Below the pieces are notes generated by a model. It searched no databases. It was not told where the DNA came from and worked only from the letters and a program-made list of their open reading frames with translations. Positions 1-6,320 of a stretch of 6,786 nucleotides of DNA are shown here, piece by piece (the stretch's first letter is position 1; each line of letters opens with the position of its first letter). Source of the stretch: Desulfuromonadales bacterium (GTDB lineage: Bacteria > Desulfobacterota > Desulfuromonadia > Desulfuromonadales > BM103); NCBI GenBank assembly GCA_030614505.1, contig JAUWTX010000112.1, positions 1-6,786 on the forward strand, read 5' to 3'. The position numbers and the translations under genes are program-made.

Positions 1-1539
1 CATGGTCCAGAAGAGCGAGTGGGTCCATAAATCGAAACCGCTCAGCCCGAAAAGTTCTGTTGGTTTGAGGAGGGACAAGCCGAACAGACCTTGTTCGACA
101 ATGCTGGTATCTATCCATCCGGATTGTGCAAAAGATGGTACCAGCAAGGTGTAAAACCAGACGATAAAACCAAGGACCAGACCGATTGTTGCCCCGCGCC
201 GGGTCGCCTGACGCCAGTATAGTCCGCCGATGACAGCCGGAGCAAACTGAGTTGCCGCAAGAAATGAAATCAGACCGATATTGACCAGGGCGGCAGATTC
301 GCCGAGTAGACGATAATAGATGTAGCCGAGCAAAATGACGGCAACGATGCCGAATCGTTTCAGGTTGATGAGCAAGACCGACAGGTTCTTAGCGCCAGTA
401 TGGACCTTGAGGATGATCGGCATGAGCAGATGATTGAGAATCATGGTGGACAGTGCAACGGATGAAACCATAACCATGCCTGCCGAAGCTGAGAACCCAC
501 CGATAAAAACCAGCAGGGCCAGCCAGGGATGACCATATTGAAGCGGCAGGGTGAGCACAAAAAAATCGGCATTATATGTGTCGCCATTAGAAAGCAGCAG
601 GCCTGCCAGGGCGATTGGGATAACGAACAGGTTAATGACCACCATGTAAGCTGGGAAACGCCACATGGCACTGCGGATGTGCTCTTCGCGACAGTTTTCG
701 ATGACCATGATATGAAACTGGCGAGGCAGGAACATAATGGCCATCATCGAGACGATTGTCATGGTCAGCCAGTGAGCGTATGAATTACTACTGGTATCGA
801 GCATCAGTAAATGGCTACGTTCAGGGAAGCGCGTCAGAAAGTCATGAAAGATATCGCCAAAGCCATCGAACAGGCCAAATGTAACAAACAGGCCGGCTGC
901 GACAAAGGCGACGATTTTAACCACTGATTCCAGGGCAATTGCGGCGACTAATCCTTCGTGTCGTTCTGAAGTGTCAAGACGACGTGCACCGAAAAGAATA
1001 CCGAACAGGCCGAGGATCAGTGCCACGACCAGTGCTGAATCAAAACGCAGGTCGAACTTCGGCAGGATATGCATGGTGCTGCTTGTGGCTAAGGGGTAGA
1101 CCAGCAGATCGAAAGTGCGGGCAACCGCTTTCAGTTGCAAAGCGATGTAAGGCATAATGCCGAGCACCGCAAAAATGGTGACGATTGCCCCGAGCAGAGG
1201 AGATTTGCCATAACGGCTGGAGATGAAGTCGGCGATGCTGGCAATGTTCTGCTCTTTGCTGATGCGCACAATTTTACGCAGCAGAAACCACCATGAAAAG
1301 GCGATCAGGGTCGGACCAAGATAGATGGCAAGGAAGTCGATGCCGGATGTAGCGGCCCGCCCGACGCTGCCGTAAAAAGTCCATGAAGTACAGTAGACGG
1401 CCAACGACAATGAGTAGACTGACGGATTGTCAACCAGGCTGCGACCCCGCTTGCGCTGCCGGTCAGCGTAATATGCAACTCCAAAGAGAATGCCGAAATA
1501 GATCAGGGATGTCAGAACGACTATACTGACGGAGATCAT
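1..1539 (-). CDS. SSF-fold membrane protein, probably N-terminal domain of a CbrA-like sensor histidine kinase (partial, C-terminus off the left edge)
   Basis: I translated this frame by hand from the ATG at 1539; it stays open for 513 codons to base 1, so the 3' end is missing. The protein is a polytopic sodium:solute symporter fold. Motifs seen are LAVYCTSWTFYGSVGRAA (residues 46-63), IYLGPTL (72-78), LPRQFHIMVIENCREEHIRS (271-290), GGFSASAGMVMVSSVALSTM (347-366) and LFGLSGFDLWTHSLFW (496-511). These match, from memory, the SSF domain of CbrA-type sensor kinases, in which this domain is followed by PAS, HisKA and ATPase domains; here that kinase part is inferred, not seen. A plain transporter of the same family is the alternative. 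The start is supported by GGAGG six bases upstream and by a 4-base ATGA overlap with the stop of the preceding small gene, which implies translational coupling in one operon. Likely role: inner-membrane sensing or uptake of a small nutrient, substrate unknown. Confidence 0.82.
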   Translation of the reverse strand, partial: MISVSIVVLTSLIYFGILFGVAYYADRQRKRGRSLVDNPSVYSLSLAVYCTSWTFYGSVGRAATSGIDFLAIYLGPTLIAFSWWFLLRKIVRISKEQNIASIADFISSRYGKSPLLGAIVTIFAVLGIMPYIALQLKAVARTFDLLVYPLATSSTMHILPKFDLRFDSALVVALILGLFGILFGARRLDTSERHEGLVAAIALESVVKIVAFVAAGLFVTFGLFDGFGDIFHDFLTRFPERSHLLMLDTSSNSYAHWLTMTIVSMMAIMFLPRQFHIMVIENCREEHIRSAMWRFPAYMVVINLFVIPIALAGLLLSNGDTYNADFFVLTLPLQYGHPWLALLVFIGGFSASAGMVMVSSVALSTMILNHLLMPIILKVHTGAKNLSVLLINLKRFGIVAVILLGYIYYRLLGESAALVNIGLISFLAATQFAPAVIGGLYWRQATRRGATIGLVLGFIVWFYTLLVPSFAQSGWIDTSIVEQGLFGLSLLKPTELFGLSGFDLWTHSLFWTM

Positions 1540-1802
1540 ATAGATCCTCCGGGCGAGTCTACTTCCGAACTTTTTTCAATGACTTCCTGGTCTGAATGTC
1601 TGCCGAGATAGATCGAAAAGAGATAGACGACAAAGATGGAAAACGGCCAGCCGATGAAGAAGTAAAGGATGATCAGGGGAATACCGAATATCAGTACGTC
1701 CTTGTTGAATATGTGCAGGAATGGATAGTTGAGCATAACCACGCCAAGAATAAACAGGATGAACCAGGCATCCTTCAGTGGTAATCTGCGTTCCATTTTC
1801 AT
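1536..1802 (-). CDS. Small hydrophobic membrane protein, 88 residues, coupled to the SSF gene
   Basis: Hypothetical small inner-membrane protein. A short basic N-terminus (MKMERRLPLK) is followed by a hydrophobic segment at about residues 12-31 and a long hydrophobic stretch at about 35-66, interrupted by GWP (51-53), so two or three membrane passes are possible. The last 20 residues are polar and probably cytoplasmic or periplasmic tail. The start at 1802 is preferred over the in-frame Met at codon 3 because GGAG (minus strand, 1814-1811) is 8 bases upstream. Its TGA stop (1538-1536) overlaps the ATG of the SSF gene, which is strong evidence for a functional pair. Small membrane genes next to SSF proteins are common. 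In Pseudomonas a small gene, cbrX, is coupled to cbrA; whether this is an equivalent is inference only. Possible roles are assembly partner or translational control of the SSF protein. I recognise no catalytic motif. Confidence 0.75.
   Translation of the reverse strand: MKMERRLPLKDAWFILFILGVVMLNYPFLHIFNKDVLIFGIPLIILYFFIGWPFSIFVVYLFSIYLGRHSDQEVIEKSSEVDSPGGSI
1546..1550 (-). promoter_or_regulatory. Ribosome binding site of the SSF-domain gene
   Basis: GGAGG on the minus strand lies inside the last codons of the 88-codon gene, six bases before the ATG at 1539. It fixes the start of the SSF gene and sits within the coupling overlap, so the downstream gene can both initiate independently and be served by ribosomes finishing the upstream gene. 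Confidence 0.75.
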
Positions 1803-1894
1803 GCTAACTGCTCCAGGTCAGTCAATACTCTGTCAAGTCCGGCAGCCTTCTCAGCATTATAGTTGACAGGACGTGAGGTGTCGACATCAAGCAC
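1799..1894 (-). CDS. Possible 31-residue leader peptide or remnant C-terminus (weak)
   Basis: A minus-strand frame with a GTG at 1894 encodes 31 residues ending in a helix-like stretch, NAEKAAGLDRVLTDLEQLA, and its TGA stop overlaps the ATG of the 88-codon gene as ATGA. The same frame stays open upstream to about 2060 without another ATG or GTG, so it could also be the decayed tail of an older gene. Against a real gene: no Shine-Dalgarno sequence before the GTG, unusual length, and a good promoter lies inside it. For it: the stop overlap repeats the arrangement seen at the next junction, and the composition of the last 19 residues looks protein-like. I do not recognise it. Confidence 0.22.
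   Translation of the reverse strand: MLDVDTSRPVNYNAEKAAGLDRVLTDLEQLA
1856..1884 (-). promoter_or_regulatory. Candidate sigma70 promoter for the small membrane protein-SSF operon
   Basis: On the minus strand TCGACA (1884-1879, five of six to TTGACA) is followed after 17 bases by a perfect TATAAT (1861-1856). Transcription would begin near 1849, giving a leader of roughly 45-50 bases before the ATG at 1802 that includes its GGAG. Position and spacing are right for the minus-strand operon. It conflicts with expression of the possible 31-codon leader frame (1894-1799), whose start would then lie upstream of the transcript. Confidence 0.5.
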
Positions 1895-2037
1895 GTGTCT
1901 GTTGATGCTGTTTGACCGAAACTGACTTGTGAGACAGATTTCTGTTAGCTTCAGACCCGTTGTACCGATCCCAATTTCCCTAAAGATTATCAGAAGATAT
2001 ATGCATGTAAAGACCGCGCTTCCAAGGTTCTGCCAGA

Positions 2038-2066
2038 TTGACCGTACCGGTTGACTATGCTATTTT
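2038..2066 (+). promoter_or_regulatory. Candidate sigma70 promoter for the TPR lipoprotein operon
   Basis: TTGACC (2038-2043), a 17-base spacer and TATTTT (2061-2066) preceded by TGC, an extended -10 arrangement. Transcription would begin near 2073, about 28 bases before the ATG at 2101. A second, overlapping option uses TTGACT (2051-2056) with TCTTAT (2074-2079), also at 17 bases. Either one would start the transcript downstream of the TTG at 2038, which supports taking 2101 as the real start codon. Confidence 0.4.
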
Positions 2067-2100
2067 TATTACTTCTTATTCACCTAGTGCTGGATCTTTT

Positions 2101-3822
2101 ATGCTCCTGTTTCGCTTCTGCCATTTTACTCTTCTGTTGTCGTTCATATTGAGTGGCTGTGTTGCCGCCGATGTCCACGATGATGCCGGGGAAACCGTCT
2201 CCGATGAAGCCCCCTATGTTTCACTCCTGAACGAGCCTCAAGCAAATGCATACTTTCACTACACCAGGGCGCGGATGTTTCTGGCCGAGGATGATTTCGA
2301 AAGTGCTGCTGCCGCTTATCTCCGTGCCATTGATTATGATCCTGATGAGGAATCCCTGCGTTTTGAACTTGCTGATCTCTATATCGTCATGGGTCAGACG
2401 GAGAACGCTATACGAACAGTCGAAGACATTCTGTTGCGTGATCCAGATTCCCTGCGGGCCAACTTGACGCTGGCCAATGCTTATTTTGGCAACAATCAGC
2501 CAGATAAGGCCATACCCTATTTTCGTCGTGTCCTGGAGTTGGCTCCGGAGAAAGAACAAGTCCAGCTGCACCTGGCAATCGCCCTGGTGCGTGTCGGTGA
2601 AATAGACCTTGCTTCAGAGCAGTTGAAAGAACTGTTGAAAAGTTATCCGGACTCCAGTTCAGCACGACTGGCTATGGCTCGTCTCTATCGTGAGATCGGT
2701 CTGAATCAATTGGCCGTGGAACAATATCGTGAATTAATTCGCCGCACCCCGGATATAGAGTCGGCCTACCTGGAGTTGGGGCTCCTCTATGAAGATCTCA
2801 AAGAATGGCAGAATGCGTTGGATGTTTTCATGGAAGTCCTTGAGTTGCGTCCGCTTGACTTTACACTACGACACCATATCTCTCGCGTTTATGTCGGTAT
2901 GAAACGATTTGACGACGCCTTGGAAGAATTAGACATTATTGTCGATCTCAAACCTGAGGATTTTGAGGCCCGTCGCAAGATCGGGTTAATCTTTCTGGAG
3001 CAGAAACGTTGGTCTGATGCTGTCTCAGTCTTTGAGGAAATTCTTGAGCTCGAACCGGACCTCGACCCGGCTCGTTACTACCTGGGTTCCGCCTATGAAC
3101 AACAGTCAGAGTGGGAGTCGGCTCTTGAAGCCTTTTCCGGCATCAGCCGGGAGTCGGCTCTTTACGATGATGCCATAGCTCATATCGGTTACATCTACAT
3201 GGAAACTGACCGTATCAGTGAAGCTATCCAACTACTCAAAACAAGAATGGCTGAAGGACAACCGCGACCGCAAGTGTTTAACTATCTGACCTCGCTCTAC
3301 TTGGCCAATGAACAGAAGGATAATGCACTTGTCACTGTTGAACGTGGTGTTAGCTTGTATCCGGATGATGTCGAATTACTCTACCAGAAGGCGTTGCTCC
3401 TTGAGCGCTTTGGCCGGCACGAAGAAGCCTTTCAAACGATGCAGAACCTTCTCGCTGTTGACGATAAACATGCCGAAGCTTTGAACTTCCTTGCTTACGC
3501 ACTGGCTGTCGAAAATCGCGATCTTGATGAAGCCCTTGGTTATGCTGAACGTGCCATCAATCTGAAGCCGGCACCGCATATCTTAGATACTCTGGGTTGG
3601 GTCTATTACCGATTGGGCCGTTTGCTTGAGGCGCTCAAGATTATCGAGGAGGCCAGTCGCCAAATTTCCGAAGATGCAGTCATTTTTGAGCACCTCGGCG
3701 ATATCCATCTTGCGCTGAACAACCTTGTGCAGGCACGGGCTGCTTTTGATAAGGCACTCCAACTGCAACCGGACAATGCCGATCTTCGAGACAAGCTTGA
3801 AAAGCTTGCAGATAAATTGTAA
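2101..3822 (+). CDS. TPR-repeat lipoprotein, 573 residues
   Basis: Predicted exported lipoprotein that acts as a protein-protein interaction scaffold. From the ATG at 2101 the first 20 residues form a lipoprotein signal: Arg5, a hydrophobic core, then lipobox LSGC with Cys20. A longer reading from TTG at 2038 would bury this signal and is rejected. After a short acidic linker (about 21-48) the chain is almost continuous TPR repeats, about 15 of 34 residues, roughly at 51, 85, 119, 153, 187, 221, 255, 289, 323, 358, 391, 425, 459, 494 and 528. Typical signatures are FESAAAAYLRAIDYDPD, PDKAIPYFRRVLELAPE and LDTLGWVYYRLGRLLEAL (495-512). The last two repeats resemble the LGWVYYRLG/EHLGD ending common in such envelope TPR proteins. 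Val follows Cys20, which by the Lol rule favours the outer membrane. The Shine-Dalgarno is weak (GGA at 2092). The next gene starts 10 bases after the stop. Partner and pathway are unknown; an envelope assembly or export role is inference. Confidence 0.9.
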   Translation: MLLFRFCHFTLLLSFILSGCVAADVHDDAGETVSDEAPYVSLLNEPQANAYFHYTRARMFLAEDDFESAAAAYLRAIDYDPDEESLRFELADLYIVMGQTENAIRTVEDILLRDPDSLRANLTLANAYFGNNQPDKAIPYFRRVLELAPEKEQVQLHLAIALVRVGEIDLASEQLKELLKSYPDSSSARLAMARLYREIGLNQLAVEQYRELIRRTPDIESAYLELGLLYEDLKEWQNALDVFMEVLELRPLDFTLRHHISRVYVGMKRFDDALEELDIIVDLKPEDFEARRKIGLIFLEQKRWSDAVSVFEEILELEPDLDPARYYLGSAYEQQSEWESALEAFSGISRESALYDDAIAHIGYIYMETDRISEAIQLLKTRMAEGQPRPQVFNYLTSLYLANEQKDNALVTVERGVSLYPDDVELLYQKALLLERFGRHEEAFQTMQNLLAVDDKHAEALNFLAYALAVENRDLDEALGYAERAINLKPAPHILDTLGWVYYRLGRLLEALKIIEEASRQISEDAVIFEHLGDIHLALNNLVQARAAFDKALQLQPDNADLRDKLEKLADKL

Positions 3823-3824
3823 GG
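3821..3824 (+). promoter_or_regulatory. Ribosome binding site deciding the GTG start of the DUF4292-type lipoprotein
   Basis: AAGG, part of TAAGGG that overlaps the TPR gene stop codon, lies 8 bases before the GTG at 3833. It selects that GTG over upstream in-frame starts inside the TPR gene. Confidence 0.6.
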
Positions 3825-3832
3825 GTCGGTCT

Positions 3833-4618
3833 GTGTATAGTCGTTCTGCACTATTTTTATTGTTTCTGACCATAACCATAGTAGCGTCCTGCGCGCCGGT
3901 TCGTCCAAAACTTGTTGGAGAACCGGTGAGCCGAAGTTTTGCCGATGGGCTCATTCGGGAATGGTCTGAGAGCTCTGGCCGGGTCTCTTCCGTGCAAGGC
4001 CTGGCCAAGGTTAAGGTGCATACCCCTGAAAAATCTTTGAATGGTACACAGGTCATCCTGGCTGAAAAACCAAACCGGCTACGAGCGGAAACTTTAAGCC
4101 CTTTCGGTTCACCCTTGCTGTTGCTGGCGGCTGATGGTGAAAGCCTGGGGGTTTCGCTCCCTTCCCAGAACATTTTTTACACTGGGCAAGCGACGTCCGC
4201 CAACCTTGGTCGGTTTATTCGTATCCCTTTGCGTCTGCCTGACCTGATCAGCGTTCTTCTTTATCAGCCGCCGATGATAGATAGTTTGCGAGAAGAGGCC
4301 TTTGAACTTCAAGAGGGTGGTTGGCTGCTGGTGCATTACCGTTCGCAGCGTCGCCAGGAGCTGATTTTCAATCACGCTCGTCAACTTGTTGAAGTGCGTT
4401 ATTTTGATCGGGACGAACTGTTCCTGAAAATTAATTATGGGGAGTTCGCAGAAACAGGGGATCGTTTCCCTCAGCATTTCGGCATTGAACTCCCCGAACG
4501 GGAAACCACGGCCAGCCTCAAATTCTCAGATCTGGAAATCAATGGTGCATTACGCCCCGGGATCTTCCAACTGGAACCTCCGGTTGGTGCGACAGTCATT
4601 TCTTTGGACGATGAATAG
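3833..4618 (+). CDS. DUF4292/LolB-like outer-membrane lipoprotein, 261 residues
   Basis: Starts at GTG 3833, not further upstream, because from here the protein begins with a clean lipoprotein signal: Arg4, hydrophobic core 6-17, lipobox VASC with Cys20, and an AAGG 8 bases ahead. The mature part has a segment SVQGLAKVKVHT (53-64), then VILAEKPNRLRAETLSPFGS (74-93), LLLAADGESLGV (97-108) and a C-terminal beta-rich half with LELPE/FSDLEIN-like strands (219-238). This fits the LolA/LolB-like half-barrel fold of DUF4292 proteins, which bind lipid or lipoprotein acyl chains; family membership is my recognition from pattern, not a search. Ala follows Cys20, so outer-membrane sorting is expected. 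It sits 10 bases after the TPR lipoprotein gene, so the two are co-transcribed and may act together in the envelope, the TPR protein as scaffold and this one as lipid or lipoprotein carrier (inference). Exact function unknown. Confidence 0.82.
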   Translation: MYSRSALFLLFLTITIVASCAPVRPKLVGEPVSRSFADGLIREWSESSGRVSSVQGLAKVKVHTPEKSLNGTQVILAEKPNRLRAETLSPFGSPLLLLAADGESLGVSLPSQNIFYTGQATSANLGRFIRIPLRLPDLISVLLYQPPMIDSLREEAFELQEGGWLLVHYRSQRRQELIFNHARQLVEVRYFDRDELFLKINYGEFAETGDRFPQHFGIELPERETTASLKFSDLEINGALRPGIFQLEPPVGATVISLDDE

Positions 4619-4621
4619 TAT

Positions 4622-4641
4622 GAGACAGTAAGGACTGTCTC
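4622..4641 (+). repeat. Perfect 8-bp hairpin between the DUF4292-type gene and the binding-protein gene
   Basis: GAGACAGT (4622-4629) and ACTGTCTC (4634-4641) are exact inverse complements around a 4-base loop AAGG. No T-run follows, so it is not a canonical terminator. The right arm belongs to GGACTGTCTCC (4632-4642), which is echoed by GGACTGTTCC (4649-4658). The hairpin ends about 30 bases before the ribosome binding site of the next gene and could act in mRNA processing, stabilisation or transcription pausing, or be a decayed REP-like element. Confidence 0.6.
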
Positions 4642-4673
4642 CGAATGGGGACTGTTCCAAGATGCTTCATAAA

Positions 4674-4677
4674 GGAG
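4674..4677 (+). promoter_or_regulatory. Ribosome binding site deciding the GTG start of the binding protein
   Basis: GGAG within AAAGGAG, 6 bases before the GTG at 4684. It rules out the ATG at 4645, which has no comparable site and would add 13 residues that spoil the signal peptide. An overlapping out-of-frame GTG at 4682 reads GTG TGA, an immediate start-stop. Confidence 0.8.
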
Positions 4678-4683
4678 TACCGT

Positions 4684-6297
4684 GTGAGATTTTTCTTGAT
4701 AGTGCTGCTGCTTTTGCTGTCTGGTTGCGACCAGCAACAGCAAGCAGTGATCCCGGCAGAGGGTGACGCGGCGAAACCGGTCCATGGCGATACTTTCATT
4801 GAAGCATCTATTGGTGAGCCGAACAATTTGTTGCCGGTGCTCTCTTCCGACTCAGCTTCAAGTGCTATTAACAGCCTTGTCTACAGTGGTTTGATACGCT
4901 ACGACAAAAATCTGCAACTTGAAGGTGAGCTGGCTGAGTCCTGGGAGATTTCCGAGGACAAGATGTCTTTTACCTTTCACCTGCGCAAGGACGTGACCTG
5001 GCATGATGGGTCGCCATTCACCAGTGCCGATGTCCTCTTCACCTACCAGCTGTATATCGACCCAGAGGTGCCGACTTCGTACGCCGAGGATTTCTTGCAA
5101 GTTGCCAAGGCTGAGGCAGTAGACCCCTACACCTTCCGGGTCTTTTATGAAAAACCCTATGCCCCTGCTCTGGAAAGCTGGGCGACATCGATTCACCCCA
5201 AGCACTTGCTCGAAGGCCAGAATGTCACCAAAAGCCCCCTGTCACGCAGCCCGATAGGTACTGGTCCGTTTAAGTTCGTCAAATGGGATGCTGGTGAAAA
5301 GGTTGAGCTGATCGCCAACCCTGACTATTTTGAAGGTCAACCTTATATTCATCGTGTCGTCTACCGAGTGATACCCGATACCTCAACTCAGTTTCTCGAA
5401 CTGCAATCCGGTGGTCTCGACCGCATGGGCTTAACCCCGATTCAGTACAAAACCCAGACTGACACGCCGGCGTTTACCCGTAACTTCAACAAGTACCGCT
5501 ACCTGTCGTTCAGTTATACTTATCTTGGTTACAATCTGACAAAGCCACTTTTTCAAGATGTGCGCGTCCGCCAGGCGATCTCTTACGCCATCAACAAACA
5601 GGAGCTAATTGATGGTGTTCTGCTGGGGCTAGGCCATGTTGCAACCGGGCCTTACAAACCGGATACCTGGGTTTATAATGCCAATGTCAAACGTTATGAA
5701 TACAGCCCGGAACTGTCTCGCACGTTGTTATCAGAAGCCGGCTGGAACGATAGTGATAACGATGGCATTCTGGACAAGGATGGCGAAAAGCTGGCTTTCA
5801 CTATTGTGACGAACCAAGGCAACGATCTGCGCTCCAAAACAGCAGAAATTATTCAACGGCGGCTCAAGGAAGTCGGCATCCTCATTGAAATTCGTATCGT
5901 CGAATGGGCGACTTTTCTGAAAGAGTTCATCTTCCCCGGCAACTTTGATGCAACTATTCTCGGTTGGAGTGGTGGCCCGGAACCGGATCAATACAATATC
6001 TGGCACTCAAGCAAAACAGCACCGCGTGAGTTGAACTTCACCAAGTACAAAAACAAAGAGGTCGACGAGTTGCTGGAGAAAGGCAGACGGACCTTTGACC
6101 AGTCTGAGCGCAAGAAAATTTATGATCGTTTTCAGGAAGTCCTGGCTGAGGAACAACCCTATACATTCCTTTATGTTGGCGAATCTCTACCGGCAGTGGC
6201 TAAACGCTTCCGTGGTATCGAGCCGTCACCGGCCGGGATTACTTATAATTTTATAAAGTGGTATGTTCCAAAAAGTGAGCAGAAATATGCCCGCTAG
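4684..6297 (+). CDS. ABC transporter substrate-binding lipoprotein, SBP_bac_5 (oligopeptide/dipeptide/nickel) family, 537 residues
   Basis: Extracytoplasmic receptor that captures a peptide-like or nickel-type ligand and delivers it to a DppBC/OppBC-type permease. GTG start at 4684 gives MRFFLIVLLLLLSGC, a very short lipoprotein signal with Cys15. Family hallmarks seen: IGEPNNLLPV near the mature N-terminus, LAESWEISEDKMSFTFHLR, then WHDGSPFTSADVLFTYQ from Trp106, GTGPFKFVKWDAGEKVELI in the middle, VRQAISYAINKQELIDG at about 295-311, and DSDNDGILD at 356-364, a DxDxDG-type calcium-loop pattern often present in this subfamily. Length is usual for the family (about 500-550). The ligand cannot be told from sequence. 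Asp at +2 and Gln at +3 after the Cys match the strong inner-membrane retention signal of the Lol system, consistent with a partner permease. A matching permease gene begins 149 bases downstream. The stop codon lies within a strong hairpin. Confidence 0.95.
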   Translation: MRFFLIVLLLLLSGCDQQQQAVIPAEGDAAKPVHGDTFIEASIGEPNNLLPVLSSDSASSAINSLVYSGLIRYDKNLQLEGELAESWEISEDKMSFTFHLRKDVTWHDGSPFTSADVLFTYQLYIDPEVPTSYAEDFLQVAKAEAVDPYTFRVFYEKPYAPALESWATSIHPKHLLEGQNVTKSPLSRSPIGTGPFKFVKWDAGEKVELIANPDYFEGQPYIHRVVYRVIPDTSTQFLELQSGGLDRMGLTPIQYKTQTDTPAFTRNFNKYRYLSFSYTYLGYNLTKPLFQDVRVRQAISYAINKQELIDGVLLGLGHVATGPYKPDTWVYNANVKRYEYSPELSRTLLSEAGWNDSDNDGILDKDGEKLAFTIVTNQGNDLRSKTAEIIQRRLKEVGILIEIRIVEWATFLKEFIFPGNFDATILGWSGGPEPDQYNIWHSSKTAPRELNFTKYKNKEVDELLEKGRRTFDQSERKKIYDRFQEVLAEEQPYTFLYVGESLPAVAKRFRGIEPSPAGITYNFIKWYVPKSEQKYAR

Positions 6298-6319
6298 GCA
6301 ATTTTTGCTCACTTTTTGG
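6268..6319 (+). terminator. Long stem-loop spanning the binding-protein stop codon; possible intrinsic terminator or mRNA-stabilising hairpin
   Basis: Bases 6268-6286 pair with 6301-6319: the outer 14 bp (CCAAAAAGTGAGCA with TGCTCACTTTTTGG) are perfect, then one G-T wobble and four A-T pairs. Above one unpaired A (6287), TGCC (6288-6291) pairs with GGCA (6297-6300) around a 5-base loop CGCTA. The TAG stop (6295-6297) is in this apical part. The A-tract/T-tract layout, GTGAGCA stem followed by TTTTT, is that of a rho-independent terminator. Because the permease follows in the same direction, it more likely gives partial termination or protects the upstream mRNA 3' end, favouring high binding-protein levels. 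Confidence 0.6.
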
Positions 6320-6320
6320 C

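Larger units (their letters stand above)
1803..2100. other. Divergent intergenic region between the SSF operon and the lipoprotein operon
   Basis: About 300 bases with no confident gene. It contains the TCGACA/TATAAT promoter on the minus strand, a candidate promoter on the plus strand (2038-2066), the weak 31-codon frame, and a 7-bp inverted repeat, CTGTCAA (1830-1836) with TTGACAG (1863-1869), that would fold in the minus-strand leader. The middle, about 1900-2030, shows no clear operator or riboswitch to my eye, though it is AT-rich around 1985-2010. Confidence 0.6.

Noticed and set aside
529..783. Plus-strand frames at 529-783 and 939-1157 inside the SSF gene
   Set aside because: They are antisense shadows of a continuous, motif-bearing minus-strand gene.
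2013..2036. Sigma54-like TGGCA...TTGG on the minus strand
   Set aside because: The GG-N10-GC spacing required for -24/-12 elements is not met.
2038..2100. TTG start extending the TPR protein by 21 residues
   Set aside because: The extension would put a polar stretch ahead of a clean lipoprotein signal, lacks a ribosome binding site, and overlaps the candidate promoter.
3725..3832. Upstream ATG for the DUF4292-type protein inside the TPR gene
   Set aside because: It would add 36 polar residues before the signal peptide; the GTG at 3833 has a better site and signal.
3583..4173. 196-codon open frame on the minus strand across the TPR/DUF4292 junction
   Set aside because: It is antisense to two well-supported genes, its translation is low-complexity Ser/Arg/Pro-rich without motifs, and it has no ribosome binding site. 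It is a shadow frame.
4645..4683. ATG start extending the binding protein by 13 residues
   Set aside because: The GTG at 4684 has GGAG at ideal spacing and yields a standard lipoprotein signal; the extension overlaps the repeat motif and that ribosome binding site.
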